Shown: positions 28,423-37,924 of the stretch, in pieces
Numbering within the stretch: position 1 is the first letter of the stretch
Layout of the letters: each line of letters begins with the position of its first letter
From: Seinonella peptonophila
GTDB taxonomy: Bacteria; Bacillota; Bacilli; Thermoactinomycetales; Thermoactinomycetaceae
Length of the DNA stretch: 64,000 nucleotides
Assembly (NCBI RefSeq): GCF_900129355.1
Contig: NZ_FQVL01000005.1
Location: 162,510 to 226,509, forward strand
Direction of reading: 5' to 3'
The notes under the pieces: model-generated
What the model saw: the letters and a program-made list of their open reading frames with translations, nothing else
Told to the model about the DNA's origin: nothing
Databases searched by the model: none
Translations under genes and position numbers: made by a program

Positions 28423-29076
28423 TCATTTCTCATTTTTCAACTGCGAGATCCACTGACGCAATTCTGCTTCAATCTCATCTCTACAGGCACGGTATTCCTC
28501 CAAAGAACCGCCAAATGGGTCTTGTATGTCTGCGTTTAGGTTAACCTGATCCAATTTTTTTCGCAACTGTTTCTCTTCCTCAAGTAAAGGAGACAGCTCT
28601 TTTTTCCAACGTTCCTCTGCTTCTTCGGGCCATTTTTCCTCGGATTCAATTTGAAATTCACTCTGTATCGCTAGGCGTTTTTCTTCAACCTGTTGATAGA
28701 TTTTGTCCAATTTCTGCTCGATAGAAGCGGCATCAGAATGATGGTATGCTAATTCTTTTAATGTGATCATTTGTTCAATCTTCTCAGGAGCAAATTGAAA
28801 TAAAATTTGTTTATGATTTGTTGTCATCGTAATGACCAAATCCGCCCAGTGCAAAATATCTAAATCAATCATTTGCGACTGTCCTGTATACTTAATTCCT
28901 TTTTCCTGTAAAACAGAGATTGCATGAGAAGAGATTGTACCACCATCTAAAGCGGCAATTCCAGCTGATCGAGTCTCGATCTCCAACCCTTCTTCATGTG
29001 CGATCTGACGCAATAAGGCTTCTGCCATTGGGCTTCGGCAAGTATTTCCAGTGCAGACAAATAATATTTTTTTCAT
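28423..29076 (-). CDS. ywlE: Low-molecular-weight protein arginine phosphatase, with a helical insertion
   Basis: YwlE-type phosphatase that removes phosphate from arginine residues written by McsB. The P-loop VCTGNTCRSPMAEALL near residue 6 has Thr after Asn, the residue that favours phosphoarginine. The catalytic Asp lies in DPFGGSLEEY near 190. At 217 residues it is about 65-70 longer than usual; the extra is a highly charged, probably coiled-coil block at about residues 112-182 inserted before the DPFGG loop. Start at the ATG at 29076 is eight bases after GGGAG. Confidence 0.9.
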   Translation of the reverse strand: MKKILFVCTGNTCRSPMAEALLRQIAHEEGLEIETRSAGIAALDGGTISSHAISVLQEKGIKYTGQSQMIDLDILHWADLVITMTTNHKQILFQFAPEKIEQMITLKELAYHHSDAASIEQKLDKIYQQVEEKRLAIQSEFQIESEEKWPEEAEERWKKELSPLLEEEKQLRKKLDQVNLNADIQDPFGGSLEEYRACRDEIEAELRQWISQLKNEK

Positions 29077-29140
29077 TTCTTTCACTCCCGGTTCAGACTA
29101 TCTACATTACCCATCTTCTATTATTTTAGGGTATTTTTGT

Positions 29141-29863
29141 CTATCTGTGGAATTGATGCACAATATACATAAAAATCCCCCCAGCAAGCAAACCATAAAC
29201 GGAAAATTTTCTTCCAAGGTAAAATGCATGTGGAAAAACTTCACAGACAACGATCCAGATCATAACAGTTGCTGCAAAAACAAGGCTAGTCGCGGTAATA
29301 TCAATATTATTGCTTAACCAGTTTATCCCCATCCAAGTGCCAAGCGGCAATGCCATACCACATAACAAGCTCAAACTAATAATCTGCAAAGGTCGATACC
29401 CCTCTTTTAAGAGAGGCAGGGACATTGCCATCCCTTCGGGTATATTATGAATCGCTAAAGCTAGAACCAGCAGCATTCCAGCATGATGTTCACTTTCAAA
29501 ACCAACACCAATGGCAATTCCTTCAGGTATATTATGGACTATGATTGCCATAATTAAATAAATCCCCAATCGTTGATAAGCAGATTCAGGGGATATTGCA
29601 TGAAAATGACCAAATGGCAATTGCCGAAAAAGGATCATAGTTAAAACAGCAAGTCCCATACCGATTCCAACATGATAAAAATCCCCATATTGAACAGCTG
29701 TTGGTAACAGGGTGGCATAGGATACAAGGAGCATGATTCCCGAAGAAACCCCAAAAGCGAAAGAAATTGCCTGTCGACTCAATGGTACTAATAAAGAGAG
29801 GATTGGTCCAATCATGGTGCAAAGTCCAGCTAAAAAACTATAAAAGATAGCTTGATTCACCAT
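29141..29863 (-). CDS. ZIP family metal transporter
   Basis: A 240-residue membrane protein with about eight helices. Two metal-binding helix motifs are clear: VHNIPEGIAIGVGF near residue 110 and IHNIPEGMAMSLPLL near 140, as in ZIP family zinc/iron uptake or release transporters. Its start overlaps the end of the mntP-like gene by seven bases, so the two metal transporter genes are co-transcribed. Which metal it carries is not visible. Confidence 0.9.
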   Translation of the reverse strand: MVNQAIFYSFLAGLCTMIGPILSLLVPLSRQAISFAFGVSSGIMLLVSYATLLPTAVQYGDFYHVGIGMGLAVLTMILFRQLPFGHFHAISPESAYQRLGIYLIMAIIVHNIPEGIAIGVGFESEHHAGMLLVLALAIHNIPEGMAMSLPLLKEGYRPLQIISLSLLCGMALPLGTWMGINWLSNNIDITATSLVFAATVMIWIVVCEVFPHAFYLGRKFSVYGLLAGGIFMYIVHQFHR

Positions 29864-30393
29864 ATAAATTTCATCCCCAATACAATTAATAAAATGCCTC
29901 CAAATGTTTCACCATAGTGACCTAACCAAAAACCTGCTAATCTGCCAATGCTGATACCCATCGCAGTTAACAATGCACTGGATAGACCAAATAGCAATAA
30001 TGCCAGTCCTTGATCAGTAGCAAATAGCCCTAGACTTAATCCAGCGGAAAGCGAATCTAAGCTGACTGTGATCGTCAACAAAATCATCTGTCCCAAAGTA
30101 TGAAGTTGAATGGTTTCATCAGGCTCCTGCCAGATCATCTTTGCCCCTAAAAAACACAAAACACCTCCTCCTACAAGAGTAGCAATCCCTTTCATAGCAT
30201 GGCTGAGGACACTGCCGATCAACATACCGAGAAAAGGCATCACTACATGAAATGCTCCCACAAGTAGACAAACAAACAGCATTCTCCGCAAGGTGAGCTG
30301 CCTTGTCCCCAAAGCCAATCCAAGTGAAAATGCATCCATTGCTAAAGCAACTGCTAGCATTGATACCGTTAATAGTTGGCCTAATTCAGGCAT
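29857..30393 (-). CDS. mntP: MntP-like manganese efflux pump
   Basis: A six-helix membrane protein of 178 residues with the two repeat halves of MntP: ALAMDAFSLGLALG near residue 15 and VSLDSLSAGLSLGLF near 110, both with the conserved Asp and Ser. The start ATG at 30393 follows AAAGGGGGAGC; the frame is open seven codons more. It corresponds to ywlD in the conserved block. Confidence 0.92.
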   Translation of the reverse strand: MPELGQLLTVSMLAVALAMDAFSLGLALGTRQLTLRRMLFVCLLVGAFHVVMPFLGMLIGSVLSHAMKGIATLVGGGVLCFLGAKMIWQEPDETIQLHTLGQMILLTITVSLDSLSAGLSLGLFATDQGLALLLFGLSSALLTAMGISIGRLAGFWLGHYGETFGGILLIVLGMKFIW

Positions 30394-30445
30394 ACATGCT
30401 CCCCCTTTGTACAATCCTCAAAAAATCGTATGCAGAAAATAGATA

Positions 30446-30489
30446 AACAGAACCCGACACACGAACTGATTCGAGTGTCGGGTTCTGTT
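30446..30489 (-). terminator. Terminator after ywlC
   Basis: A 15-pair perfect inverted repeat (AACAGAACCCGACAC at 30446-30460 and its complement at 30475-30489) with a 14-base loop lies just after the ywlC stop. It probably ends the spoIIR-ywlC side; the T-run is short. Confidence 0.7.
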
Positions 30490-30491
30490 CA

Positions 30492-31565
30492 CTAAACTTC
30501 TATTATCTTTCCACCAGCGGCTTTGACAAGTCGATTCATCACCGCTACAAAAGAATCTTTTAAGGGGAATGTTTCACTATAAATGAGCTCTATTTCTGCT
30601 TGGTCAAATTGATGTAATGACTGATAGAGGTGCTGTGCAACACTTTGTGGATGCTTTCGAAAGCCGCACGCCACTACCATCGTTGCTTGATATTGATCTT
30701 TATATTCTTCTGTAGTTAAAATGCCCACTCGTTTCCCTTTTGCCATCTCCTTTGATACTTGTTCTTGAATCTGTAAACGAGTTTTTTCTTCATCTCCCAT
30801 TATCAACCAGAGATCGGCTTTAGGCGCATAGTGACGATATTTCATACCAGGTGCTCGAGGGGTATCAGGCGTAGGTGAATCTAGCATCACCTGATCTACT
30901 TCCCCTAGCTGCTGGACAAGCATTTCATAGGTGATGCTACCAGGTCGTAAAATGGTCGGTTTTTCGAGACTGAGATCAAGAACTGTTGACTCTAAGCCCA
31001 TATTAGTTGCCCCACCATCTAAGATATATGAAACGCGATCTGATAAATCCCGCCATGCATGCTCTGCCAGTGTCGGGCTAGGACGACCTGAACGGTTTGC
31101 ACTTGGTGCCGCAATCGGAATGCCAGCCGTTTGCAAGAGTGCTGTTGCCACCGGATGCCGAGGCACACGCACTGCTACTGTGGGTAGACCTGCCGTAACG
31201 GACGAAGCAAAATGACCTTCATTTGGTAAGATCAAGGTCAAAGGGCCTGGCCAAAATCGATTCATCAATTGTCTAGCTGGTGATGAAAGATGTCGAAACA
31301 TACGCTCTACCTGCTCTTGAGCTGCAAAATGAACAATGAGCGGATTATCACTTGGGCGACCTTTTGCGATATAGATCGCACGCACTGCATCCTCCGATCG
31401 TGCATCAGCTCCAAGTCCATAAACCGTTTCTGTTGGAAAGACAACACGTTCTCCATCTCGAAGAGCCTCAGCTGCTGCTTTAACTGCTGGGCTTGACAAT
31501 AGTTGTTCTGTAGGAATTTGCCGTAAGTCTACATAAGTTGCTTCCTGCTGTTTCAATCGATTCAT
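30492..31565 (-). CDS. ywlC: L-threonylcarbamoyladenylate synthase (Sua5 type)
   Basis: Makes the threonylcarbamoyl-AMP used for t6A37 of ANN-decoding tRNAs. The YrdC domain (about residues 20-210) shows VFPTETVYGLGADA, the KGRPSDNPLIVHF motif, and SANRSGRPSPT. The C-terminal Sua5 domain follows a linker with GMKYRHYAPKADLWL and fills residues 245-357. The frame is open 28 codons into the upstream gene; the ATG at 31565 is used, and a TTG at 31556 is an alternative. Confidence 0.95.
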   Translation of the reverse strand: MNRLKQQEATYVDLRQIPTEQLLSSPAVKAAAEALRDGERVVFPTETVYGLGADARSEDAVRAIYIAKGRPSDNPLIVHFAAQEQVERMFRHLSSPARQLMNRFWPGPLTLILPNEGHFASSVTAGLPTVAVRVPRHPVATALLQTAGIPIAAPSANRSGRPSPTLAEHAWRDLSDRVSYILDGGATNMGLESTVLDLSLEKPTILRPGSITYEMLVQQLGEVDQVMLDSPTPDTPRAPGMKYRHYAPKADLWLIMGDEEKTRLQIQEQVSKEMAKGKRVGILTTEEYKDQYQATMVVACGFRKHPQSVAQHLYQSLHQFDQAEIELIYSETFPLKDSFVAVMNRLVKAAGGKIIEV

Positions 31566-31572
31566 CCTCTTC

Positions 31573-32013
31573 TTAATGTTGAATCCAGTAGACCATGACC
31601 GAACTGCTTTGCTCCATCTTTTGAACAGGCGTACTTTCCTGTATCTCAATTGGCAATTTATCTACTGATATAGGAGCAAAACCCAATTGCTGAAAAAAAC
31701 CTTCTGCTGCCTGTGTAACCAGATAAATGCTTGCTAGTTCTAATTGTCTCGCATACTGAATCAAAATTTCAATACATTGGATACCAATCTCCGCATTCCA
31801 TAATTGTCGATCCATAACAAACGAGCGTAACAAACCACATTTCTCATAGATTTCCATTCCAATTGTTCCAACTACAAGTCTTTGTTCAGGTTCTTCGACT
31901 ACAAAAAAGTGTTGCCTTCCATTACCCGTTTCCACTGCTGGAAGTGATGCTTCAGTTAATAATTGTTCAATTGTTTTCATATCAGTCGCAACTGCGCGAC
32001 GAACGATAATCAT
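31573..32013 (-). CDS. GNAT family N-acetyltransferase-like protein
   Basis: A 146-residue protein with the GNAT layout: N-terminal IIVRRAVATDMKTIEQLL, a beta-strand pair with VVGTIGMEIYEKCGLLRSFVM, and the closing AAEGFFQQLGFAPIS typical of the acetyl-CoA site end. The Q/R-x-x-G-x-G/A acetyl-CoA loop is not clear (the region reads QLWNAEIGIQCIE), so catalysis is uncertain. Substrate unknown. It resembles ArsN1-like members in size. Eight bases separate it from ywlC. Confidence 0.75.
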   Translation of the reverse strand: MIIVRRAVATDMKTIEQLLTEASLPAVETGNGRQHFFVVEEPEQRLVVGTIGMEIYEKCGLLRSFVMDRQLWNAEIGIQCIEILIQYARQLELASIYLVTQAAEGFFQQLGFAPISVDKLPIEIQESTPVQKMEQSSSVMVYWIQH

Positions 32014-32063
32014 CCATCCGCCCTCCCTTTTCTATTAACTCTATGAAAAGGGATAGAAGATTA

Positions 32064-32714
32064 TCACTTTTGCAGATTTTGCATCCATTCTCTATATTTA
32101 TCCAACAATAAAAACCGTACTTGTGGTGGTTGCTCTTGCTCTACTCGTTTCGCTTCTTCTGCGTAAGCCTGATTATCAACTAATGATGCCGACGAATGAG
32201 CTTGAACCGCATCACCATTTTGCATTTCAACAAAACAGAGCGGTGGAAAGAGGACACACCACCAATTATCTCCTTCTCCGCGACCGATACGAATCAACAG
32301 AGCTTCATAAAAGCCAGCAGGATAAACCTGTTCTCCATATAATTTTGTTGGAAAGGGGACTCTTCCAAACTGCAAATGAACAGGATAACTGAAACCATAT
32401 CGTCTGATCGTCTCGATTGCTATTTCTTGTAATTGCGGCAGCCGCTTACGAATGAGCTGTCGAGCTTCAGCACGTGTTTTTGGTTGCTGAGCCCATTGTT
32501 TCATTTCTGATACAATCTGATCACGTACTTTTCTTTTCAGCCACTGATCTTGAACAGTATTACTATTTGCCAAGATTCGCAGGCGAATAGCTTGAGCTGG
32601 AATAGCAGGCTGATCCAAACTCGCATTTTCTGTGATCGACATCGGATCAATCATATATCCAGTTGCAATCAATAAACAAATAACGGTCAATATTATATAA
32701 ATTCGACGTTTCAT
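32064..32714 (-). CDS. spoIIR: Stage II sporulation protein R
   Basis: The forespore-secreted signal that triggers SpoIIGA processing of pro-sigma-E. The 216 residues start with a signal peptide (YIILTVICLLIATGYMI) and contain the family core RLRILANSNTVQDQWLKRKV near residue 47 and WWCVLFPPLCFVE near 150. A sigma-F promoter is expected; only a weak candidate (GTTTA at about 32776 followed by GTCCATACTC 15 bases on) is visible. Position between ywlC and prmC matches Bacillus. Confidence 0.95.
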   Translation of the reverse strand: MKRRIYIILTVICLLIATGYMIDPMSITENASLDQPAIPAQAIRLRILANSNTVQDQWLKRKVRDQIVSEMKQWAQQPKTRAEARQLIRKRLPQLQEIAIETIRRYGFSYPVHLQFGRVPFPTKLYGEQVYPAGFYEALLIRIGRGEGDNWWCVLFPPLCFVEMQNGDAVQAHSSASLVDNQAYAEEAKRVEQEQPPQVRFLLLDKYREWMQNLQK

Positions 32715-32796
32715 GTGGCTTCATCCTTCCGCTTTTCTCTCTTATTCAAGAGTATGGACAAAGCGAAAGGATCTTAAACAGTTAACGATAGAATTT

Positions 32797-33681
32797 TCAG
32801 ACTAAATCATCTCTTGCCATGGAGAACCAGACGACTCGGTCATGTCCAGCTAGATCAGGCTCTACCTGGATGCAGCCATTTATTGCCAGAAAGCGGAAAA
32901 GTTCTGGTACTGTTTTTCCTTGATCATAACCAATCTCCAAAACAACGTGGCGAGGAGGCTGAGGCAAGTGCGCAATTTGTGTCGCCAATCTCCGATAAAT
33001 GGTGAGTCCATCTTCACCGCCATCTAACGCTAATCGCGGTTCAAACCCTTTTACTTGCTTTTCTAATCCCTGATAAGCTGTTTGATCAATATAGGGAGGG
33101 TTACTGACAATAATCTGTGCCTGGACATTGATTGACTCAAGAGGAGATAGCAAATCACCGTTATAAAAAGAGATTCTCTCTTCCAAACCATACTTTCGTG
33201 TATTCTGCTTTGCCACTTCCAGCGCAGCGGATGAGCGATCTATGGCAATCACTTGCAACTGAGGCAATTCTAAAGCACAGGTGATTGCAATCGCACCACT
33301 ACCTGTACCTACATCAACCAAATAGAGCGATTCATCACTCGCAAAATTGTCTGAGATCAATTGAATCACGCGCTCGACTAATCCCTCTGTCTCTGGTCTG
33401 GGTATCAACACAGCAGGATTGACAATAAAATCTCGTCCATAAAATGACTGTTTCCCGACAATGTATTGCAATGGCTCCTGCTTACATCGACGATGAAGCC
33501 AACCATGCAATTGTTGAATCTGCTCGGTAGAAAGCTGATGCTCCCAGGATAAAAAAAGTTGTGTCCGAGTACAATCGAGCAAAGCTGTTATTAACCATTC
33601 CGCTTCAAATGCAGGATCATCAATCTGACATTTCTCCAAAAAAGAAGAAGCCTCCTGGAAGGCTTCACGAAGTGTTGTCAT
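32797..33681 (-). CDS. prmC: Release factor glutamine methyltransferase
   Basis: Methylates the glutamine of the GGQ motif in release factors using S-adenosylmethionine. The 294 residues hold an N-terminal helical domain, the SAM-binding VDVGTGSGAIAITCALE near residue 123 and the catalytic IVSNPPYIDQ near 188. It follows prfA in the same operon, 14 bases away, which is the classic pairing. Confidence 0.97.
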   Translation of the reverse strand: MTTLREAFQEASSFLEKCQIDDPAFEAEWLITALLDCTRTQLFLSWEHQLSTEQIQQLHGWLHRRCKQEPLQYIVGKQSFYGRDFIVNPAVLIPRPETEGLVERVIQLISDNFASDESLYLVDVGTGSGAIAITCALELPQLQVIAIDRSSAALEVAKQNTRKYGLEERISFYNGDLLSPLESINVQAQIIVSNPPYIDQTAYQGLEKQVKGFEPRLALDGGEDGLTIYRRLATQIAHLPQPPRHVVLEIGYDQGKTVPELFRFLAINGCIQVEPDLAGHDRVVWFSMARDDLV

Positions 33682-33695
33682 TTCTTACATCCTCT

Positions 33696-34763
33696 CTATC
33701 CCAACTGACCGAGTAACTCTGCCTGTTGATAAATAATTAATTGGGAGATCACCTCATCCAGATCTCCATCTAAGACATAATCTAACTTATGCAATGTTAA
33801 TCCAATACGATGGTCAGTTACACGACTTTGTGGGAAGTTATAAGTTCGAATCCGCTCGCTTCGATCCCCAGTCCCTACTTGGGATTTACGTTCATCTGCT
33901 AATTTTGCATGTTCTTCCTGTTGTTTGAGATCATATAGACGAGCACGCAATACGCGCATAGCCTTCTCTCTATTTTTAATTTGAGATTTTTCGTCCTGAC
34001 AAGAGACAACAATACCTGTTGGCAGATGTGTAATTCGTACCGCTGACTTCGTCGTATTAACGCTTTGACCACCTGGCCCACTTGAACAGAACGTGTCGAT
34101 CCGTATATCTTTATCATGAACTTCAATTTCAACATCTTCTGCTTCAGGTAGCACTGCTACAGTCGCGGTAGAGGTATGAATGCGTCCGCCTGATTCGGTG
34201 GTGGGCACACGTTGTACACGATGAGCTCCACTCTCATATTTGAGACGGCTATAAGCGCCTTTACCCTGTATAGAGAAGACCATCTCTTTTAAGCCGCCTA
34301 AACCTGTTTCATTGGTCTCTAACACTTCCACTTTCCAACCCTGACGTTCTGCATACCGCGAATACATTCGATAGAGATCAGAGGCAAAGAGCGCTGCTTC
34401 TTCTCCCCCAGCCGCACCACGAATCTCGACAATGACGTTCTTTTCATCATTTGGATCTTTGGGTAATAATAAGATTTTAATCCGCTCTTCAAGCTCAGTT
34501 TGTCGGCTGGTCAGTTCGCTAATCTCTGATTTAACAAGTTGTTTCATTTCATCATCAAGTTTTTCATCAAGCATTTCCCGTGCTTCCTGTAACTGATCCA
34601 TTACTTCTCGATACTCAAGATAGGCTTGATTTTGTTCCTCTATACTCGATTGCTCTTTCGCATAATCGCGAAGTCTATTTGGATCGCTGATCACTTCAGG
34701 ATCACTTAAAAAACGGGTTAATTCCTCATATCTTTGATGGATAGCCTCTAAACGATCCAACAC
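33696..34763 (-). CDS. prfA: Peptide chain release factor 1
   Basis: Recognises UAA and UAG in the ribosomal A site and releases the peptide. The 355 residues contain the GGQ loop in [19 protein letters not shown] near residue 228 and an N-terminal coiled coil. The codon-recognition region near residue 182-186 reads [14 protein letters not shown], containing the P-T type tripeptide expected for RF1 (PxT). First gene of the prfA-prmC unit. Confidence 0.98.
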   Translation of the reverse strand: MLDRLEAIHQRYEELTRFLSDPEVISDPNRLRDYAKEQSSIEEQNQAYLEYREVMDQLQEAREMLDEKLDDEMKQLVKSEISELTSRQTELEERIKILLLPKDPNDEKNVIVEIRGAAGGEEAALFASDLYRMYSRYAERQGWKVEVLETNETGLGGLKEMVFSIQGKGAYSRLKYESGAHRVQRVPTTESGGRIHTSTATVAVLPEAEDVEIEVHDKDIRIDTFCSSGPGGQSVNTTKSAVRITHLPTGIVVSCQDEKSQIKNREKAMRVLRARLYDLKQQEEHAKLADERKSQVGTGDRSERIRTYNFPQSRVTDHRIGLTLHKLDYVLDGDLDEVISQLIIYQQAELLGQLG

Positions 34764-34917
34764 TTTGATTCACCTCGATCAATTCACTCATAAAAGCTAT
34801 TGTATCATAGGTCATTCTTTTTCAAAACTCCATATATCCTTCATGATACTATGTTAGAGTTAAGAAAGAGAGATCCTCATCCCACCACTAAAAATGAGTA
34901 AAGGAGCGATTCGTCTA

Positions 34918-35973
34918 ATGAACCCTAACATATATGATATTCTAATCGGTAATATTGTGAGCTTTGGTCTCTTCATTGCCTATTATTTTCTATTCCATTT
35001 TCTGATACAAGAAGGAAAAAAATCGAAGATTGCTCGTTATGCCTCTTCATTTCTATACTGGATCACCTTTGCTATCTATTTCTGTTGCCTCCTGTTGGGG
35101 TTTGCGATCCATTTGGTCGCTTTTCTGCTCTCTATCTCCGATCTAACCATGATTGCGGAATTGATCGGTATAAAGCCGAATCAAGTTCATGTTAGCAGTT
35201 TACATCTGATTGCTCTGTTCACTTGGTTATCAGCACTACTGGGAATGTTATTCTTTATTCCCCTCTTTAGGCGTTTTATCGCTCGCTTGATTCCGATCGA
35301 CCCCAAAAACCGTATACATACCGTTTCTCTTGCCATTGCTGTACTTATTCCCTTCCAGCTCATCATTACCTACCTAATTGGACTGAGTTCTTTGAATGAA
35401 GGGACGGGAAGCGCAAGCCTAGCTGAAACACTCGTTAGCATCTGGTCTCAGGACATTCTATTTTTCATATTTGGGATGATTGGAGTAGGTTGGCTAACAT
35501 CGCGCAACAGTAAAGAAACTTTTCAACGTTTAGGCATTACTCGGATCTCGCTGAAACATGTATTTTTAGCAATGGGTATTGCGGTACTCTTCGTTGTACT
35601 TGGACAATTGGTCGACTTGTTTTCCACTCACTTTCAAGTCGGCGTGGACCCAGAGGTAGAATCATATACTGATAAGTTGATTGGACCTCTTTTTAGCTCA
35701 TGGTTCGGGATTTTCACATTGGGCGTGGCTGCCGCTTTGGGGGAAGAAACCATTTTTCGTGGCGCACTTACACCGCGATTTGGGATCATCCTCTCCAGTC
35801 TGCTCTTTGCTGCTGTCCATGCTAATTATGGTTTTAGCCTCTCTTCACTCATTGTCCTCATCTTAGGGATTGCGTTAGGCTGGCTACGAATGCGGTACAG
35901 TACAACTTTTACGATGGTCGTGCATGCAACCTACAATATCATATTAGGAATTCTCGCTTTCAATCATTCTTAA
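34918..35973 (+). CDS. CPBP family intramembrane glutamic endopeptidase
   Basis: A 351-residue polytopic protein with a C-terminal CPBP/Rce1-like domain. The three motifs are clear: GEETIFRG near residue 278, FAAVHANYG near 300 and VVHATYNI near 338, holding the catalytic Glu and metal/water-binding His residues. The N-terminal 200 residues are additional helices. Start is the ATG at 34918 behind AAAGGAG; the ATG at 34894 lacks a site. It is transcribed opposite to prfA. Substrate unknown; some relatives work in bacteriocin immunity or prenyl-protein-like processing. Confidence 0.88.
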   Translation: MNPNIYDILIGNIVSFGLFIAYYFLFHFLIQEGKKSKIARYASSFLYWITFAIYFCCLLLGFAIHLVAFLLSISDLTMIAELIGIKPNQVHVSSLHLIALFTWLSALLGMLFFIPLFRRFIARLIPIDPKNRIHTVSLAIAVLIPFQLIITYLIGLSSLNEGTGSASLAETLVSIWSQDILFFIFGMIGVGWLTSRNSKETFQRLGITRISLKHVFLAMGIAVLFVVLGQLVDLFSTHFQVGVDPEVESYTDKLIGPLFSSWFGIFTLGVAAALGEETIFRGALTPRFGIILSSLLFAAVHANYGFSLSSLIVLILGIALGWLRMRYSTTFTMVVHATYNIILGILAFNHS

Positions 35974-36029
35974 TACAAGCATCTCCATCTAAATTCCTTA
36001 GGGCGAACCTGCACTCATGAAAGAAAATT

Positions 36030-36117
36030 GCCGCGTCTACCTGAAAGCGTTGTTCAATATGCGCTGTGCTTTGTAACAAACAGCAAATTCAACTTGTCTG
36101 CGCAACGTAGACGCGGC
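36030..36117. other. Long-stem structured element downstream of the CPBP gene
   Basis: GCCGCGTCTAC at 36030-36040 and GTAGACGCGGC at 36107-36117 form a perfect 11-pair stem. An inner hairpin lies between them (GCTG...CAGC around TTTGT/ACAAA at about 36063-36084). No T-run follows immediately (TTTATCG). The 320 bases between the two genes contain no credible coding frame. It could be a 3'-end structure, a small RNA or a mobile-element remnant. Confidence 0.4.
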
Positions 36118-36240
36118 TTTATCGTGCTTGAAAAACGACTATTTGCAAATCTCCTCCCTATATTTCCAAAATTCTTTATAAATCGATTAGAATTAAAGAA
36201 CTTTCACGATATATATATTTAATTTAAATATGTATAATCT

Positions 36241-36269
36241 TTGACTATATGAATATTTTCTAATAAAAT
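36241..36269 (+). promoter_or_regulatory. Promoter of the secreted SH3-domain protein
   Basis: TTGACT at 36241-36246 and TAAAAT at 36264-36269 are spaced by 17 bases, a good sigma-A promoter. Start would be near 36276, about 48 bases before the TTG start codon and 30 before the ribosome site. Confidence 0.7.
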
Positions 36270-36323
36270 TGTATACATGCAAATAAATTCATCTTTGTGA
36301 TTCATCTAGGAGGGGGTTATCTA

Positions 36324-37913
36324 TTGACCCAGTTTAAGCGTTATTTAACAGTTGGACTTACTAGTTTAACTTTGGCACTGGCTCCATTTGGTTTAAGCGG
36401 CTTCAATCATGTCTCAGCCGATCCAAACCCTACTAAGGGAATTAATTTCCCTATGATGGCAGCAGCAACACCTTTTAAAGACGAAGGATATTCACAGGAA
36501 TGGCACGGTACTGATCAAAATGTTGCCTTCCAGCTTTATTGTAGTGAAGCGATTGACGGCGGAAAGGGAGAAATCGGCGTTGGTGTTTATCTGCAACGGA
36601 AAGAAGGGGATGATTGGAAAGATTCTGGCGGCAAGATTCAAATGGATTGCCATGGTATCGACAAATTAGCAACCATCGACGGTGGTAATGATGAAAAACC
36701 TGCTTTTACCAAAGAAATCTTTGATGACAAATTGTACCGACTAAAATTTGATGGCCCTAATGGAGACAAAGGATTTAAAGTACGCTATAGCATCAACCAA
36801 AATGGGCAATCTGCACCTGAAACCAAAAAGACAGAAGAAACAGTTAAATTCCTAGATGATAAAAAAACATCACGCAATTGGGTTTCTACAGGTAAAAAGG
36901 TAAAAATCACTTATACCTATGATATTACCAATAATCCTGATAAGAATCACAGTGTAGATATCATTCTCTTAAAGGATGGGAAGGAAGTAGCAAGAAACAA
37001 AGATCTGCCAACCACCTCTAAAGAAAAGAGCGCAGATATCTATTTTGATAAGAACCTCTTTGTAAAAGGGGTTACTTACTCCCTAAAATTTGATGGGAGT
37101 GGTGATACTGATAAAAATGAAGATAAAAAACATCAGATCAAATATACAGTTGCTGAAGTAGAAGACAATGTTGGTCCCATTGTCCAAGATGATATCACCT
37201 TTGACCCTACAGGTAATTCGAAAAATTGGACAGCTACCAAGCCAAAGGCAAACGTAACCATAACCTATGATTATCAACATGAACCAGATGGTAAAAAACC
37301 ACTCGATGTCATCTTGATAAAAGGGAATGAAGAGAAAGGCAAGCAACAAATCGTCCCTACAGGACGTTTTACAACGCAAACCTTCTCCTTTGATACAGAG
37401 CCAGGCGCTACTTATCAATTAAAATTTAGTGGAGAGACAGTGAATGGTGGAGATCACCGGATCAAATATCAAGTAATCGAAGCCGACGCTGCACCTGCCC
37501 CAGCATCTGCACCTAAGACTGATCCACAACAATTATCACCACAGCCTGAACAACAACCAACACCGGGAGATAATCCTAATCCCAATGCAAACCCAGATAC
37601 AAGCAAAAGTGGTCAATATGTTCAAACATCGACCGACGCTGGCTTTGACCTCAGAAAAGAGCCTAAAATTGATGAGTCAGCTAAATTCAATCCTTGGGTC
37701 ACACTAAAATCAGGTACTCCCGTAACGGTAAAATGTCAAGTTCCAGATGGTGATGAAGTAAGTGGACGCTTTGGCACTACCAAGCTCTGGGACTATGTCG
37801 AAGTTCTTGATGGTGATCATAAAGGGAAAAAAGGCTATGTCTCTGATTCATACGTTTATACCGGTAAAAATGGTCAAATCGCAAAAACCTGTACCCCTGA
37901 AGATACCAAATAA
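36324..37913 (+). CDS. Secreted protein with three repeated beta-type domains and a C-terminal SH3b-like domain
   Basis: A 529-residue exported protein. The signal peptide (residues 1-32) ends near HVSADPNP. Three related domains of about 100 residues follow (about 50-170, 180-285, 290-385). The second and third share NW.ST or NWTAT near the start, VTITYDY/VKITYTY strands, the phrase VD(I/V)ILLK/VILIKG and an ending YxLKFxG...KY; the first ends YRLKFDGPNG...VRYSI. A Pro/Gln/Asn-rich linker (385-445) leads to a C-terminal SH3b-type domain (450-520: FDLRKEPKIDES, GTPVTVKC, KGKKGYVSDSYV). The TTG at 36324 follows AGGAGGGGG. Six cysteines are present. Wall binding is inferred; specific function unknown. 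Confidence 0.8.
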   Translation: MTQFKRYLTVGLTSLTLALAPFGLSGFNHVSADPNPTKGINFPMMAAATPFKDEGYSQEWHGTDQNVAFQLYCSEAIDGGKGEIGVGVYLQRKEGDDWKDSGGKIQMDCHGIDKLATIDGGNDEKPAFTKEIFDDKLYRLKFDGPNGDKGFKVRYSINQNGQSAPETKKTEETVKFLDDKKTSRNWVSTGKKVKITYTYDITNNPDKNHSVDIILLKDGKEVARNKDLPTTSKEKSADIYFDKNLFVKGVTYSLKFDGSGDTDKNEDKKHQIKYTVAEVEDNVGPIVQDDITFDPTGNSKNWTATKPKANVTITYDYQHEPDGKKPLDVILIKGNEEKGKQQIVPTGRFTTQTFSFDTEPGATYQLKFSGETVNGGDHRIKYQVIEADAAPAPASAPKTDPQQLSPQPEQQPTPGDNPNPNANPDTSKSGQYVQTSTDAGFDLRKEPKIDESAKFNPWVTLKSGTPVTVKCQVPDGDEVSGRFGTTKLWDYVEVLDGDHKGKKGYVSDSYVYTGKNGQIAKTCTPEDTK

Positions 37914-37924
37914 CAATCAACGCT

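Noticed and set aside
36028..36222. 64-codon plus-strand frame after the CPBP gene
   Set aside because: It lies across the long stem-loop and lacks a ribosome site and coding character.
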